Position numbers and translations under genes: made by a program
The notes under the pieces: model-generated
Told to the model about the DNA's origin: nothing
The model's input: the letters and a program-made list of their open reading frames with translations, nothing else
Database searches by the model: none
In this document: positions 13,791 through 26,340 of the stretch, in pieces
How the letters are laid out: every line of letters starts with the position of its first letter
Position numbering within the stretch: the first letter of the stretch is position 1
NCBI GenBank assembly: GCA_009760855.2
Contig: WPIO01000083.1
Coordinates: 250,001-310,000, forward strand
Direction of reading: 5' to 3'
Length of the DNA stretch: 60,000 nucleotides
Source of the DNA: Cristatella mucedo
Lineage: Eukaryota > Bryozoa > Phylactolaemata > Cristatellidae

Positions 13791-14065
13791 GTAGCAAACG
13801 ATGAAGTCTGAATTCAGCCCTCCAACACCTTACTTGAGTTAGAGGATATAAAGCACCAACTACGACAGATCGGGCTTAAGTCAGCAAATTGGAAACTGAT
13901 GTAAATCAACCGACTTCTCCTACGAGCCTTGTTAACAATTTTAACATGTCTTTACTTATAAGTTACAGACCGTTTGCATTTACCGTCTCGAAATGGCAGA
14001 AGTCCAGCCAACTTGTAGCAGTTATGCCAAGTCAGCTGCCATTAAGGAAGGGCTCACATGCAAAA

Positions 14066-14579
14066 TCACCTCTGCTCGACAGCATGGCGAAGATACACTG
14101 TGATTGGTGGCGAGTCATCGTAAGGGCTGCGGCGCTTTGTCGTCCACAGTCCATCGAGCTCACTGCAAATGCACGGAAAAGGCATAGAGGTAAGGGAGAA
14201 AACCAATGACTAAGCAGGCTGTAATCCTTTCTTTCAAAATCAAGAGTAACACTGCCAGACTCGGGATAACAACTCTACTCACCTCGATTTAAGAAGATAG
14301 TCATGCATGGCCCGGAGGGGAGTAATGTATATGTTTGCTGTGTAGCTCTCGGACAGGTCGATCCGTTTGGTCTTCGAAATCTTGGGTACGACTAGATAAA
14401 GCAATATGTTACGATTACCTTGGTCAACAGCAACCATTAAACTATTCATGACGGTAGCACGAGAAGCACAGCTAAAAAAAAACTTTACTTCGAGGGAGAT
14501 CAAGTATCATCGATTAGAACACACAGTCTAAATGCATAAAACAGATTACTGTATACCGATTGGGGTAGGAAAGGCCCAT
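14066..14579 (-). CDS. Unnamed protein, last three exons
   Basis: Three consecutive exons splice in frame: 14557-14579, 14283-14471 and 14070-14162. Both introns join in phase 2. Splice sites are good: a TTGCAG acceptor and GTATAC donor, a TTTTTTTTTAG acceptor and GAG/GTGAGT donor, then a TTTGCAG acceptor. The spliced frame contains MNSLMVAVDQGNRN, KISKTKRIDLSESY, IYITPLRAMHDYLL and KRRSPYDDSPPITVYLRHAV. It then meets TGA at 14066-14068, or splices onward at 14069. The density of Ile/Pro/Tyr/Arg motifs and consistent phases look like a conserved globular domain. I do not recognise the family and assign no function. The 5' exons are not identified; the exon at 17176-17440 on the same strand could belong to it. 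Confidence 0.6.
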
Positions 14580-16436
14580 CTGCAACAAGCAGCCAGCTAG
14601 CTATTCCTACACGTGGGAACTTAAAGGATTTCATTTCGATGACCAGCAAACAATTACTTGGTACAGTGACGACAGACTGCTGGGCAGTAAGGCCAGAGCA
14701 ACAAGCAGGCCACAAACAAGATGTAGATAAAGAAGATACATCGACGATAAGTCCTCTTTACACGGTTGGTCCTGCTTTGGTCTTCCTTCAGAGAATGCTA
14801 TTTCACAATTGCTTACACCTCAAAATTATATAAAAATGGCACTATTCCCTAAAAACTTTGCCTTTGTGATCAAGGCAGTGAAAATTTTGAAATTTCACCA
14901 TTTCCATTGAGAAAATGTCTAATGCTGCATATTTGTATTCATAATTTAGCCAGATAAAAAAAATTAATCAAAAGTCGTGTACTTATATCAGCTGTATAAA
15001 AATTACCTTTCATGATTTAGAGGTCTAGTTTTTCGAGATCTGTGATTAAACTGTGTATTACTTTTCTAAATCGGCACCAAAATGTTGTCTGCCATCATAT
15101 TCTCATCATAAAGTTCTCGGTAGCTGCATTACAAGTCCAGAACACCTTGTTAGAAGTGCTCGCCTTGCTAGTCCGAGCAAGCTCCCATGTTCTCCTTGAA
15201 TTTATCAAGATGAGCATCAAGGATGTGGACTTTGAAGGACATCTTACAACTGATCGAGCTGCAGTTGTTCACCTATGTCTCAACTAGCTCTCCAGTTTCT
15301 TATATTGTGACTGCCCCTAAGTGAAGCCTTCAACCATTGCAGCAAAGCTGCTCTGAGCCACATTCTTCCCACTAGTGAACCAGTAGAGCGATTAATCGCA
15401 TTCAATAATCTTGTCTATCTGAGCTCCCACAATGATACGGGCATTAACCTTCGTCTCAGACAGCTTAGGAAAGAAGTTTCGTGATCGTAGGCTGCCGACT
15501 CCACATCTAGAGCTGATATAAAAAAAATGTTTCAAGGCCCAATTTGATGTTCAATGGTAGTATCACCATGTCAAGGGTCCAAAAGATGCTCCAACTTCAC
15601 ACTGTTGCTACCCACAGAGAACTCAGTCTGCTAAGCCCAGCCCCCCCCCCCCCGTTATAGAGCACGTGGTCACCCCTGCTGCCGGTAGGGCAAAGATAAC
15701 AGGCAAACACGTTAAAATCGCTTCGGAGACCCACCCAGAATGCCCCTCTTTTGAAGACATCAATGACCTTCCAGAAGAACTTATCAGACCTCAAGATATC
15801 CAGCAAGGTCTCGATGCTGTTGTAATCCTCTTTGAGGTGAATCAATCACCAGATGATCCAGAAGAAGAGACACTTTTACTTGCCCCCATTATGCTGCAGC
15901 ACGGCTTCGAGGCCCCTGGATGAGCTGTCAATTAAAGGGTACCAATCATTGATATTACAAGAGATCCCAAGTACCCCGAACAGATTTGTTAACAAAAAAC
16001 AGAAACAAAGCGCATCTTGATGTGTGAAGAATCGTGAGTTTAGCTTTAGTTAAGCTAGCCATTAGTTAAGTTTAGCGATGCTTCCCCTGATCTCGGAGTT
16101 TTGCACTTTCATCCAACAAGTTCCACTGCTTTAGCCAAGACGTTTAATGACAATCTGATTAACTTCGACTGATCTACAGGCCCGTATATAATTATGAATA
16201 TCAGTGAGTTTATAAAACAACTATCCGACGTCTTCCTTACATTTCGCCCTTTGTGATGGTTGTAGAACTACTTAAACGGCACAGCTACGACGGGTGTCAT
16301 GACAAAAATATCAGGAAAGATGATTTACTAATTTACACATTTAGCCACAACATGCACTCTCATAGATGAAATAGAAAATTCAATTGCGCATTGAATGATG
16401 AAATAGTGATGAGCAGGGTTTTGATCAACATTATTT

Positions 16437-16500
16437 GATTACATTATTATTATTTTGATTATTATTATTATTTATTATTTTGATTACATTATTTGATTAC
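16437..16500. repeat. ATT/GATT-rich tract
   Basis: Imperfect ATT repeats with TTTGATTACATT units. No LINE tail is attached. Confidence 0.7.
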
Positions 16501-17015
16501 TGTGGAGATAATCTCAGTGAAATAGATAAAATGAAGAGCCTGGCCAGGTCAGTCAGTCTTAGCGATGGTTGGTCGGTGAACCACTTCGGCTGAGCCTTAG
16601 CAAAGCATACACATGCTTATATGCACGGTTTTTAATGTTCCAATTAAACTTTCCGACGAGTTTTTTTTGGATAGACCGACTTTTCTATTAAGGTGAACCA
16701 AGGGAGATATGACTGGCCGAGGTCAATCGGACGGTCAGAGTTCTGGGGTGTAAATTCGTTGCCGGACTTTTTGCTGACTTTTGGCAAAACAAGTTCGAGC
16801 AACTAAGTCTCTCATTCAATGCTATACTTAGGCTGCTCTTTAATTGCTAATTTATCACTGTCCTGGTCACACAAGCAAAGCCTGCTGGGGAATGATAACT
16901 ATTTCTGTACTTTTGAGGCAAAGGCAAACAGGAAATAGCTTACTACCCAAGAACAAAGATAGAACACAAATTTGTTCTAGAAAGTGTGGTCTAACTGCTG
17001 CACTGCTGATACGAT

Positions 17016-17056
17016 CATACGATCTGAGTGTGAAGCCATACGATCTGAGTGTGAAG
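17016..17056. repeat. 20-base tandem duplication
   Basis: CATACGATCTGAGTGTGAAG occurs twice, separated by one base. Confidence 0.9.
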
Positions 17057-17175
17057 AGCAGGTGGTACGATGCCTAGCCTGGTAAAGCCTATATAAAACG
17101 AATCGCATCGAATGGCAAGCAGGAACTGAGAGGCATGCCTGAGCCAAGGCACTCAAGAAAGGATCGGTAGCATAC

Positions 17176-17440
17176 CTTTGACGATGGTCTCTCTCGGGTC
17201 TGGGCCAGCGCCTTGGCTGCTGCTTCCGGCGGCAGCCAAGGCTGCTGCTGCTGCAGCAGCTGTACGCTTGGCAACACCAGGGCTACCTCCTACAGAGCTG
17301 GCACCGACAGCAACACCAGAGCCGCCACCGCCAGCTGAGCTGCCTCCTGCGGCAGTCAGATCCTGCTGCACACCCGGAGGCTCACGAGATGCTCCGCTGT
17401 CGCTGCTCTTTCGAATGCCCACGAAATGATTGCACGGCAT
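17176..17440 (-). CDS. Candidate Gly/Ala/Ser-rich exon, probably N-terminal
   Basis: An open frame starts at ATG (17440), with MPCNHFVGIRKSSDSG, runs through Gly/Ser- and Ala-rich low-complexity sequence including a run of seven alanines, and ends DPRETIVK at a good donor (AAAG/GTATGC, phase 1). The frame stays open upstream to 17563, so an upstream acceptor is also possible. Composition suggests a disordered tail of a nuclear or regulatory protein. No family is recognised. Downstream exons may be those at 14 kb, but the joining exons are not seen. Confidence 0.45.
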
Positions 17441-18612
17441 CCATACGGAGGCACGAAAAACTGTTGAATGGATGCCTGCAGAAGGCGATTGGCTCAAGGT
17501 GGGACCTGCAGCAGCAGCCGCTTCATGAGGCCATAGAAATGAATGCCATCCTAAACTTACCACGCGATGATTTGCACAACCGAACGGCCAGCTTGCACGC
17601 TAACAACATCTGTCTTCGATTGTGTGTCCGTCGTATCCACTAGGGACATTAAATGTCTTACTTTTGCCAGTAACGTGGCAGTTTTACTAGTAGAAACTTG
17701 ATCTCTCGTCACATCGAGGCAGCTGAAAATTACATTTCAGAAAGCTGACATGATGACACAGCCATGCAAGAATGCATCGTTCTATGACACTGAGCAGCAT
17801 TGATATCTATAGCCACAGAAATACACAGCTTTTCAGAAACTTGGCTGCATTTGTACGCTAAGACATTCATAGGCTGTAGGAAAGCAGTATCAGTTGGGCT
17901 ACTCTCCCCTTGGCAGAAGTGAAGAGGTGGGCCAGGTGGCTAAGCCATCCGATATGCACCTTTAACCTTCCTACGATAGGCTGCCTCACAAGTCCAATGT
18001 CAGTTTCCCTTCGGGTCACCTTGGCTTAATCCTAGCACAGGGCCTGCATTGCTCGGGAGAAGCCATGTAAGCGTAGCTGAAGACAGGCAAACTATTTAAC
18101 GACTTGATTTAACTGATAGCAAGTCCGGCTTCACTTCGAGTTCTGCCACAGCAGTCTTGGCAGCAACTGAAGCAGCTTAATCACCCGACTGTAGTCACAT
18201 GAACACTTTCATGGACTACTGCTTCCAATGGTCAACAACTAGCGGCTCTCTGTGGTCTCAAGTCTACTCACTGGTTGTCGAAAGACGACCATAGAAAAGC
18301 TACCGATCAGTAATTCAAAAGAGTAGCTGCACGTGTATGCTTGCCATACATATGTGCACACATACAGAGCCAAACCAATCATCGGCTCCCTGGCAGCAGA
18401 CCGTAGCACTTGAGCTTCTTGAGCTCTCAACACTTAAGATCATGAAACAAGCATGCATGCGACACCCAGAGCTCTGCTGAAGAGGTTTTGGAATGCACAA
18501 GTCTATCACAGACAGACAGAGAAAGAGTGATAAGAGGGCAGAGAGCATTTATACAGAGGAAGAAGAAAAAGTGAGAGCTGACCTGTAGAGATGAAAGTTG
18601 AATGCTATATAT
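17441..18612. other. No gene seen
   Basis: The possible upstream part of the Gly/Ala exon ends by 17563. The remainder has short frames only. Confidence 0.5.
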
Positions 18613-18768
<156 letters not shown>

Positions 18769-20837
18769 TATAAGTATAGATAATGATATAAGTCGGTGCT
18801 CATATGAATATCGTCATTTTATGCAAACTATTATAGTTGGTGACAAAACTAGAGACGAAAGAGGAGCATCTGTCCAGCCCAAACAGTGGTAGACAAGAGA
18901 GCGAGTAAAAAGCAGACAATCAAATAGTCAGCTAGACAGCGTCTATGCTAGAAGTGGGGGGCTAGTGTGCAGACAACCGCTTGCGTAAGCTAAGCCTGCT
19001 AGTCGATTAATGGACTGCACATGCGTGCAATTGCAGGCTGATAGTGCTGGTGTGCCAGTGGCAGCTTGGGCTGTACAGAAACGTATGGTTAAGCTGAGCG
19101 GCCGGTGGCTTCTAGACCAAGAGACAGAGAACAGAATGTGAGCCGATAGACAGAAGGGGAATACCGAGAGATCGCTTGAGAGGAAATGAATGCAGAGAAC
19201 AGAGAGTGCAGAGAGTACAGAGAGAGTGGGAAGGAAGGTGATGCGAAATAAGTCTGGATACATAATGCACGATCTAAAGGCACGAGGCTGGCATAGGATT
19301 AATTAGCAGGCACGCACGAAACCCTGTGTGGGGCACGATGGCTAGCACTTCTGAGTGGCGCCACCAGGAAGCCGACACTCGAATATGCGCTACCGTTTAC
19401 AATTACCAACGCTTCAAAACTAGCACCTGAACACTCACGCTTGACACTCGATTACTTATCTCTTTTTTCTCATTCACTCTCATCTCTTCTCTTCTGACTC
19501 GACGAACCGACTGAGCTGAAAGAAATAGCTCAGTGTAATTAACGACTGGGCCTCCGATTCTGAATTAGATTCGAATAAAAGAACCCCTATACAGCTGTAA
19601 CGCACGGAGAGCAAACCACTAACTTCAAATCATTGTTTTCTATGTAAAGTCCACGCAACGCTACGGTTAGACTTGACCTACACCGGCATAGTCGGCTTTT
19701 TCGATTTCAACACAGCTCAAGAGCCCAAAACATAAGCGGAAATCTTTAAACAGCTTACTGCTTGTCACTAGTATGAACGCCAGTCATCACACCGGCTTAT
19801 GACGCAATTACGACGTGTGGGGGGCTTATTAAGTCAGATTCGTCGTCGTGTTCTAGGAGGCAAAAATGCATGCTCATCAGGCTGGGATGAAGCAAAGCCA
19901 CCTAGCAAACCTGCAGCTCGCACGATACCTTTCTCAAAAAGTAGTTGCGTGTTTTCCGCAATGACGGTAATTACTCTGAGCTAATCAGAGTACGTAACAT
20001 CGGTACGATCGATCACGGGCGCGATCGACTATTTGGGTGTAAACAAAGTATATAAACTACGACTCGCTATGTGTAAGTGCGGCTTCCCCCGTTGGACTGC
20101 GGCTGAACTCTAATAGCGCTTTGGGGTTACTGTGATAGTAAAAACATCCAAGAAAGCATTAATTTTTTTCTTATCCAAATATTCTCTAAATTTGAGCTTG
20201 AATTTATCAATGTTATGAGGTGATTCCTCCATAGACAAAAATATAAATGGACACGCCGGGTCTCCTAACCGACTACCGGCAACTGCTGCCCTGTCGATAA
20301 GTCTGTAGCCTGATTTCGGTGCAAAAATTACCGCGGCACCATGGCACTGTAAAGGATACTATTTTTTCATGTTTAATCTTTTTATTCGAAATATTTATTA
20401 ATGAGTTCTGTGGTTAGGTATGAACGTAGAATTAGCTCAAGTTCACCACACTCTGCCCCACCCCCAGTCTTGATTGGTGGAGAACGCTCAGGCATCCGGA
20501 TGACTAACTCTGGGGTTAACCTCAGCCGTTCCAATTGTTTGGGTCTACTTGATTAGCTCGACGCTAGCAGAATGAAAAAAAACTTCTTTTTTATTGAATT
20601 TGAGTCTTAAAATGGTTCAAATATACCAATACGTCAGCAGGGCTTAAGATGGTTTTAAGGCGTTTTGTATTTAGCTGTATTCGTTTTGACGGAGCAGTGG
20701 CAGCTTCTGCCATACAAACCTACAATTTCTTTGCTATAAAACAGCGTTAGGGTTGGTGCTATTCAATACCTAAGCTATTGCTTCGAAGCGTGACTGATTT
20801 AGTTTCAGACTCTGACTCGATAGACGCAAGTATCCTG
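18769..20837. other. No gene seen
   Basis: A pyrimidine-rich stretch (19440-19500) and GC-rich patches near 20010-20100. No exon with good splice sites recognised. Confidence 0.5.
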
Positions 20838-21545
20838 ATATTAATAATAATAACGGCAAGACATTTCTGTAGTGCACAAAAGAACTAATTCTCTTCCTAG
20901 ACACCACGTATGTTGCAAAGGAAGTGTTTCCGAAGGTAAAATTGACAATGTTGCTTAAGTACGTAAGAGCACAGACAATCCACGAACCGAGAAAGTCCTG
21001 TGAAGACCATTCAAGTTCGTAAGATCTATTTAAAAGTCAAGTCTGGGACAGATATCGTGACGTCAGTCTGAAGTGAGTTCCAGGCTTTGGGAGAGCATAC
21101 GAAGTGGTGGCACGGTCTTCATAAGATTTGAGGTTGGTTACATGTTCACCTGAGCGCATTGTCTCTGAAGAGCCGGTGGAATGTTACTTGGCCCAAAAAG
21201 GAGGTACTTCGCGTGGGTGGGCAGGAGCAACAGAACGAACCGACCTAAAAGTGAGGGACAAAGCCTTGAAGTAGATAACCTGCTTTATGGGTTGATAGGT
21301 CTGTGTGAAGTGGTATCATGTGGCAAATTCTGTATCCTCGTCTAAGAAAGCCCTTGTTTTAAATACTGCATAGCTGAAAGTATTCCGACTTGACTGTGCC
21401 GCTGGTGTGGTCATGTGGTGACAGTCATTTTAACAAGACATTAAGATATAAAACAGGTGCTACATGAAACATAATAGCCAAGCTCGTGTTGATGGCTAGT
21501 TTTTCCAATTTATGAGCAATGCGAATCTGAGTTTGCGAATAGCTT
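20838..21545 (-). mobile_element. LINE-B, decayed C-terminal half
   Basis: Begins with an AAT repeat and a degraded tail at 20838, then the reverse complement of the 3' UTR and of the C-terminal coding region (gacctaaaagtgagggacaa marks it). Strongly diverged. Confidence 0.6.
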
Positions 21546-22708
21546 GTAATTTTCTAATGATAGTGCATTGTATTTCCTCAGAAAACCTAATCGCATTCTA
21601 TGCACTTTACATGCGCTCCAAAAGAAGCATGATCTAATGGTTGATCATAATAACGATAATAAATGTGATATAGCACCCTCAGAGAACTCAATCTCTTTCT
21701 AGGCACTTTATTTGCTGCAAAAGAACCACGATCAAACGGTTAGTGGCTGCATGCTCAATGTCAACAAGCATAACATGGTTAGGGATGACATGCCCAGGGC
21801 CAGCATGCAAATATAGTTAGTGGTAGCATCCACAGTTTCAGCACGCATAGGCACGTAAAGGACGAATTACATGGACTCACTAAATGCTGTGATAAATAGA
21901 TGCGTTTTAGTGTATTTTTAAATGTGGTCGTGTGGGGGATGTCACGATGCAAGTCGGGAGTGAGTTCCAGGCTTTGGGAGCATTTGAACTAAAGGCACTA
22001 TCTCCAAATGAGTTGAGGTTTGCACAAGGTATAGATAAACAGTTAGATTACGAAATGCGGGTGGTACGATGCTTAACCTGGTGGGAGAGTAGATCTGAGA
22101 GGTAAGCTAGAGCCAAAGAATGGAGAGACCTCAAAGTGAGCGACATTGCCTTAAAGTTGGTGCATGGCTTGACTGGGAGACAGTGCAGGTCGGCGAGAAG
22201 TGGTGTGATGTGGCACCTGCGACGCTCACGACAGACAAGCTTAGCTTCAGATTCTTACACCAGCTGTCAGCACCTGATTGCACAAGCCAGTAGACCAGCA
22301 AGCAGTGAGTTACAGAAGTCAGGGAGGGATGTCACAAATGCATGGAACAATTTAGATGTGTTATCCCTGTCAAATAAGCCCGAACTTTAGCAATATTATG
22401 TAGCTGAAAGTAGGTAGACTTGTGGAGCTGATCTGGTCGTCTACTGAAAGGTTACTTTACAACACGACACCTAGATTTCATGCATACTCGACAAGACAGA
22501 TAATGGCAGAGACGATTGATATTGCTTGACTGGGAGCCAGTGCAGGTCGGAGAGAAATGATGCGATGTGGCAACTGCAACGCATAAGACAGACAAGCCTA
22601 GCTGCTGTTTTGCACCAGCTGTAAGTGCCTCAGTGCACAGGCTGGTACACCAACGAGCAGTGAGTTTGAAGGAGAGTATAAACCATGAAAAGAACGGGAG
22701 CAAGCACA

Positions 22709-22848
22709 GAATATTTATTTATATAGCGCCCTAAGAGAACTTAATCTCCATTCAGGCGCTTCACATATGCCTCGGGGCTCGAGCCCACAACCTCAGTCAG
22801 ACCTTGGTCGGAGCGAGCACCTTAACCGCTAGACCAAACCAGCTCGGC
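22709..22848 (-). mobile_element. SINE-1, tRNA head with LINE-B tail
   Basis: Read on the minus strand, an A-box-like TGGTCTAGCGGTTAAGG and a B-box-like GTGGGCTCGAGCCCC form a tRNA-derived promoter. A stem-loop of LINE-B type (GAAGCGCC ... GGGCGCTATAT) follows and ends in an AT-rich tail. This is the most complete copy. Confidence 0.75.
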
Positions 22849-22914
22849 GGAACCCCATACTTCAGAGGTACCTCGGATAATCTGTATCAGTGATGACACA
22901 CAAAGCAGTTGCCG

Positions 22915-23045
22915 TTCACGATCTAGGTAACAAAGCCGTGGGTTCGAATACAGCAGTGGGCAATCCTTTATTGCCACTGCAAGCGGTGCTGATAGCTGTA
23001 AAGGCTCTTCTGTCGCTCTAGAAAAGAGGCTGTTAAATCAGCTAG
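22915..23045 (+). mobile_element. SINE-2 copy
   Basis: B box gccgtgggttcgaata, then ggcaatcctttattgcc and aggctgttaaatcagcta. It lies inside the LINE-B copy. Confidence 0.6.
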
Positions 23046-24094
23046 TATTCTTTCCTATTCACATCGATACTCTGGAGTCTCCCACTGAGATAGGACCTGA
23101 ACCATTACCATGCAGTGCCAGTGCTGCCCAGGCAAGATGAGAGGCGCTCAAGAAGGATGCAGTGATCAATAGTATCAAAGGCTACCGAAAGATTAAGCAA
23201 AACAGCTGAGAGAGACTGCTTAAGTCTGCATGCTTAAGTAGGTCGTTATGCACTTGAAGCAATGCTGACTCTATCTGAGTTATTAGCTCTAAAACCAGAC
23301 TGGAACTTGCTTGTAAGGTTTGAAGTTTTATTATATGAGTTCAGCTGTTCTGCCATGACTCGTTCCACTGTCTTTGATAGGAAAGATAGACGGGAGACTG
23401 GGCGGAAGCTGCTCAAGTTCTCTTAGTCTAATATTGCTTTCTTAAGTGGCCTGACTATTGCCTCTCTTTAGGTGCTGGGACATGACCTGAGGCTAATGAA
23501 GCATTTAGGGTGTTAGTAATGCATGGCAGCAGCAGATCTATTCATCGTAGAAGTCGGGCAGGGGGAATAGGGTCCAGAGGACTTGTCTACTTTAACTGGG
23601 ATATTAGCCTCAGAACGAGGTCATTAATTGCCTCCTTTAAAGTAGACATCAACGTGCTGCATGGAATTGAGGGACAGGATTCCATGGGTAATTGCTGCCA
23701 ACCTACGTATGGACCCCATGATCTTGTCTATTTTTTAGACAAAGGAGCTAGAGAAGCGATCAGCTATATCATCACAAGGATCACTAGGCAATGAGCTAAC
23801 CTAGGAGTGGTTAGGCGATGGTTGATCACACCCATCAGCATTTGTTTTTGATTGTGCATCTGAGTGATCAATGTCAACAAGCATAGCGTGGTTAGTAGTG
23901 ACATGCAAAGTGTCAACAGGGAAATGTGGTTAGTGGTAGCATGCACAATGTCAGTAAGCATAAGCACACAAAGGACAATCGCAAGAACCAAGCAAATGCT
24001 GCGAGAATGAGGTGCGTTTTTAGCTTCTTTTAAATGTTGCAAAAGTCAGGCGATAAATTACTATTCATCGTCATTCGACGTGAAATAGACTGCT

Positions 24095-24200
24095 GACATT
24101 CTAGTGCAAATTTCAGTATTACATGCCTTTGCAGCAGATGTAGAATGCCTAGAAAGATATTTTTGTCTCCGATGGCGCTATATCAAATGCAGTATTATAA
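24095..24200 (+). mobile_element. LINE-B tail fragment
   Basis: Plus-strand tail (gcagcagatgtagaatgcct onward, ending near 24190), opposite in orientation to its neighbour. Confidence 0.5.
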
Positions 24201-25200
24201 TACAACAAGGGAGCTAGGAGAGTTTGACAAACTGGAAGGCAGGTAGGGATAAAAATATGATTGCCTTTGCTGTAGCACATGTTTGTCATCTTCTTACAAA
24301 TGAAGCCCAGATCTCGCCTCGCGATTACGTAGTATAAAAGCGAGCATGCGTCGTGAAAAGAAGCTGACCAAGAACAGATCCCTGGTGTACCACATACTTT
24401 AGTTAATAATCGGATGACTGTTGCCGTCAACATAAATGCTGCGAAATCTCTGAATGAGACCTAAATAAGCGTTAAAGAGCATTCCCGTGATGTGGAAACG
24501 ATTGTCGGGCGCTCATGAAGGACTGATCTGGCGATAAAAGAGTATCGGCTCTTAAAATATCCTTTAGTGTTAGCAGACACTCAACTAGGTCAGAATTCCT
24601 CATAATTTCGTTAAACACCCACAAGAATGCTGAATCGGTAGAGTAATTGGCTAAAAATTCTTACTGGAACTTTCTTCCTTAAGGTTTCAAGTTTTTATAT
24701 TGGAGATAAGCCGAAAACGGTAGCAATAATTTTCGCTCGTACCTTAATCTAGCGAGTCCAAGTCGTTAACGTGTACCAGTCTAGGCCATAGCTACAGAGT
24801 ATCAAGTGTGTGCAGCGGCAGCTATGGCGTACAACTCACTTCAAAGTCCAATGCCTCACAGTGCGGTTTGAAGCCCAGAGCAAAGCGACTTACTATTTCA
24901 TACGATATGACCGGCTCCACCAGGTTGTTATTTGGGACGTGCCGTACATCTGTAGAATTGCTACAATATGATGATTTATTCTAATGAAGTATTCTAACTT
25001 TTGAATAGTTGAACTTGCTGCAGCCCATCAGAAGGCTGAATATGCTAATTGCACCGGCTGGCTCGAGACGTAAACTTCGCGTGGGAGAGATATGCACGGC
25101 TGTAGAATATTTGCACCTCACCGTTCGCAGGCGATCGATTCCAAGTAGGCAGATTCAGCGGCTGCTCAGCTGATCAGTAACTCAAGGCTCCGGTCTTAAT
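24201..25200. other. No gene seen
   Basis: AT-rich. A minus-strand frame (24149-24433) has a faint resemblance to the LINE PGICSWSASF-type motif but is not secure. Confidence 0.45.
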
Positions 25201-25352
25201 GCTGAGCTGGTTTGGCTCAGTGGTTAAGGCACCCGACCCGACCAAGGTCTGGTCGAAGTCCAAGGTCGTGGGCTCGAGCCCCGCAGTATATGACAAGCCC
25301 CTGGATGGAGATTAAGATCTCTTAAGGCGCTATAGAAATGAATTATATATGC
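25201..25352 (+). mobile_element. SINE-1 copy
   Basis: gagctggtttggctcagtgg (A box) and gtgggctcgagccccg (B box) are followed by a LINE-B-like stem-loop (25298-25335) and an AT tail. Confidence 0.75.
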
Positions 25353-25399
25353 CAGAATAAGGCCGAGACCTTTTGGGAAAGAAAGCGATAAGCCTTCTA

Positions 25400-25515
25400 T
25401 GTACATCTACGTTCGAATCACATAGCTGGCGCTAAATGATGGCTCTTTGCTAGCTGTGGTTATCGAAATCTATCACTCTTCGGTCGCTGTCTAAACGTGA
25501 CTGTTGAATCAGCTG
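25400..25515 (+). mobile_element. Possible SINE-2 remnant
   Basis: gttcgaatcacatagctggc and gactgttgaatcagctggt resemble the SINE-2 B box and 3' end, with the middle diverged. Confidence 0.35.
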
Positions 25516-25668
25516 GTCTTTACTTTTTTGCTATCTCCGCATTAGAACGACCCTACAGCGTGAACGCGTGAGTCGTCTGGTGCTTACACACTACCTCGAC
25601 GTCCGTGCATATTGGATACACCTTGGCAAGGTACTCCTTGGCCGGCCAATAGGGCTCAGACCAACACC

Positions 25669-26060
25669 AGGCTTTAGGAGCACACCAACTAAGATTAATG
25701 TCTCCACTCCAAAGGATTCGAGGTTGGTTAGAGATAGATCTACGTGAAATTCGGTCAGTAGAACTCAAAATCCTTTGGGAGACCATACCGTTCGTTGGTG
25801 TGCTCCTAAAGCCCGAAACTTACCCTCGACTGACTTCACGACATCCTGACTTTACGTCATGTAAAAAGCTAAAACGTACCTTTTCCTCACAGCATTCGCT
25901 AGGAACTTGTGAATTATCCTCTTTTTGGCTTATAAGTGCTGATACACTAAACATACTAACATGCTTCATTTACACCATAAGTAAAGTCCCTGAAAAGAGA
26001 TTTAGTTCTCTGAGACCTTTATAAAAATTTATAATTATTATTATTACTATTGCTATTATG
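25669..26060. mobile_element. LINE-B head-to-head inverted copy
   Basis: 25669-25725 is LINE-B in reverse. 25768-26060 is LINE-B forward (C-terminal codons, 3' UTR, tail, ATT/ACT repeats). The two arms contain the same codons and form an inverted repeat with a spacer of about 45 bases. Confidence 0.6.
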
Positions 26061-26064
26061 ATTA

Positions 26065-26340
26065 TTAAAAGAGCGGATGGGGCGATGCTTGGCCTGATTA
26101 GGTACTAGTTCGGGTAGGAAGGTCCGACTAAGGAAATTGAGGGACCTAAAAGTGAGACAAAACTTTGAATTCGATGTGGTCTTTGATTAAGAGTCTGTGA
26201 ACGTGAGTGAGTTTTATTAAACACATTAGACAAATGGCGTGTAGTGAGTTATAGAAGTTTCAATTGCATGTCACAAATATACGCCAGTGTTGGCTGTGGT
26301 ATCCATATCTAAGCAGGCCTAAATTGTAGGTAATAAAGTA
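26065..26340 (-). mobile_element. LINE-B C-terminal fragment
   Basis: The reverse complement of the LINE-B C-terminal coding region (gggacctaaaagtgagacaa) directly follows the ATT tract of the plus-strand copy. Frames are broken. Confidence 0.5.

Larger units (their letters stand above)
14580..17175. other. No secure gene
   Basis: An 86-codon plus-strand frame (15666-15923) reads KHVKIASETHPECPSFED then EEETLLLAPIMLQHGFE, protein-like but unidentified. It is preceded by stop-rich sequence and a poly-C run (about 15642-15654). The rest is AT-rich. Confidence 0.4.
21640..24050 (-). mobile_element. LINE-B, long decayed copy with SINE insertions
   Basis: Tail at 21655, C-terminal coding part 21960-22460, a second partial C-terminal copy 22500-22640, reverse transcriptase core remnants near 22680, and the FDTIDH palm region near 23160-23200, continuing to about 23780. 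Another LINE-B 3' segment follows to 24050. SINE-1 (22709-22848) and SINE-2 (22915-23045) lie inside. The duplicated segment shows this is a composite of at least two insertions. Confidence 0.65.

Noticed and set aside
14420-14447. A 27-base mini-intron in the middle exon of the 14 kb gene
   Set aside because: Has GT and AG ends but is too short for normal splicing and keeps frame when read through.
19799-19984. Frame with a mitochondrial-presequence-like start (MTQLRRVGGLLSQIRRRV)
   Set aside because: No splice donor, and the rest of the frame is not protein-like.
22709-22848. Possible true tRNA gene
   Set aside because: A and B boxes are present but there is no matching acceptor stem, and a LINE-type tail follows. 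It is a SINE head.
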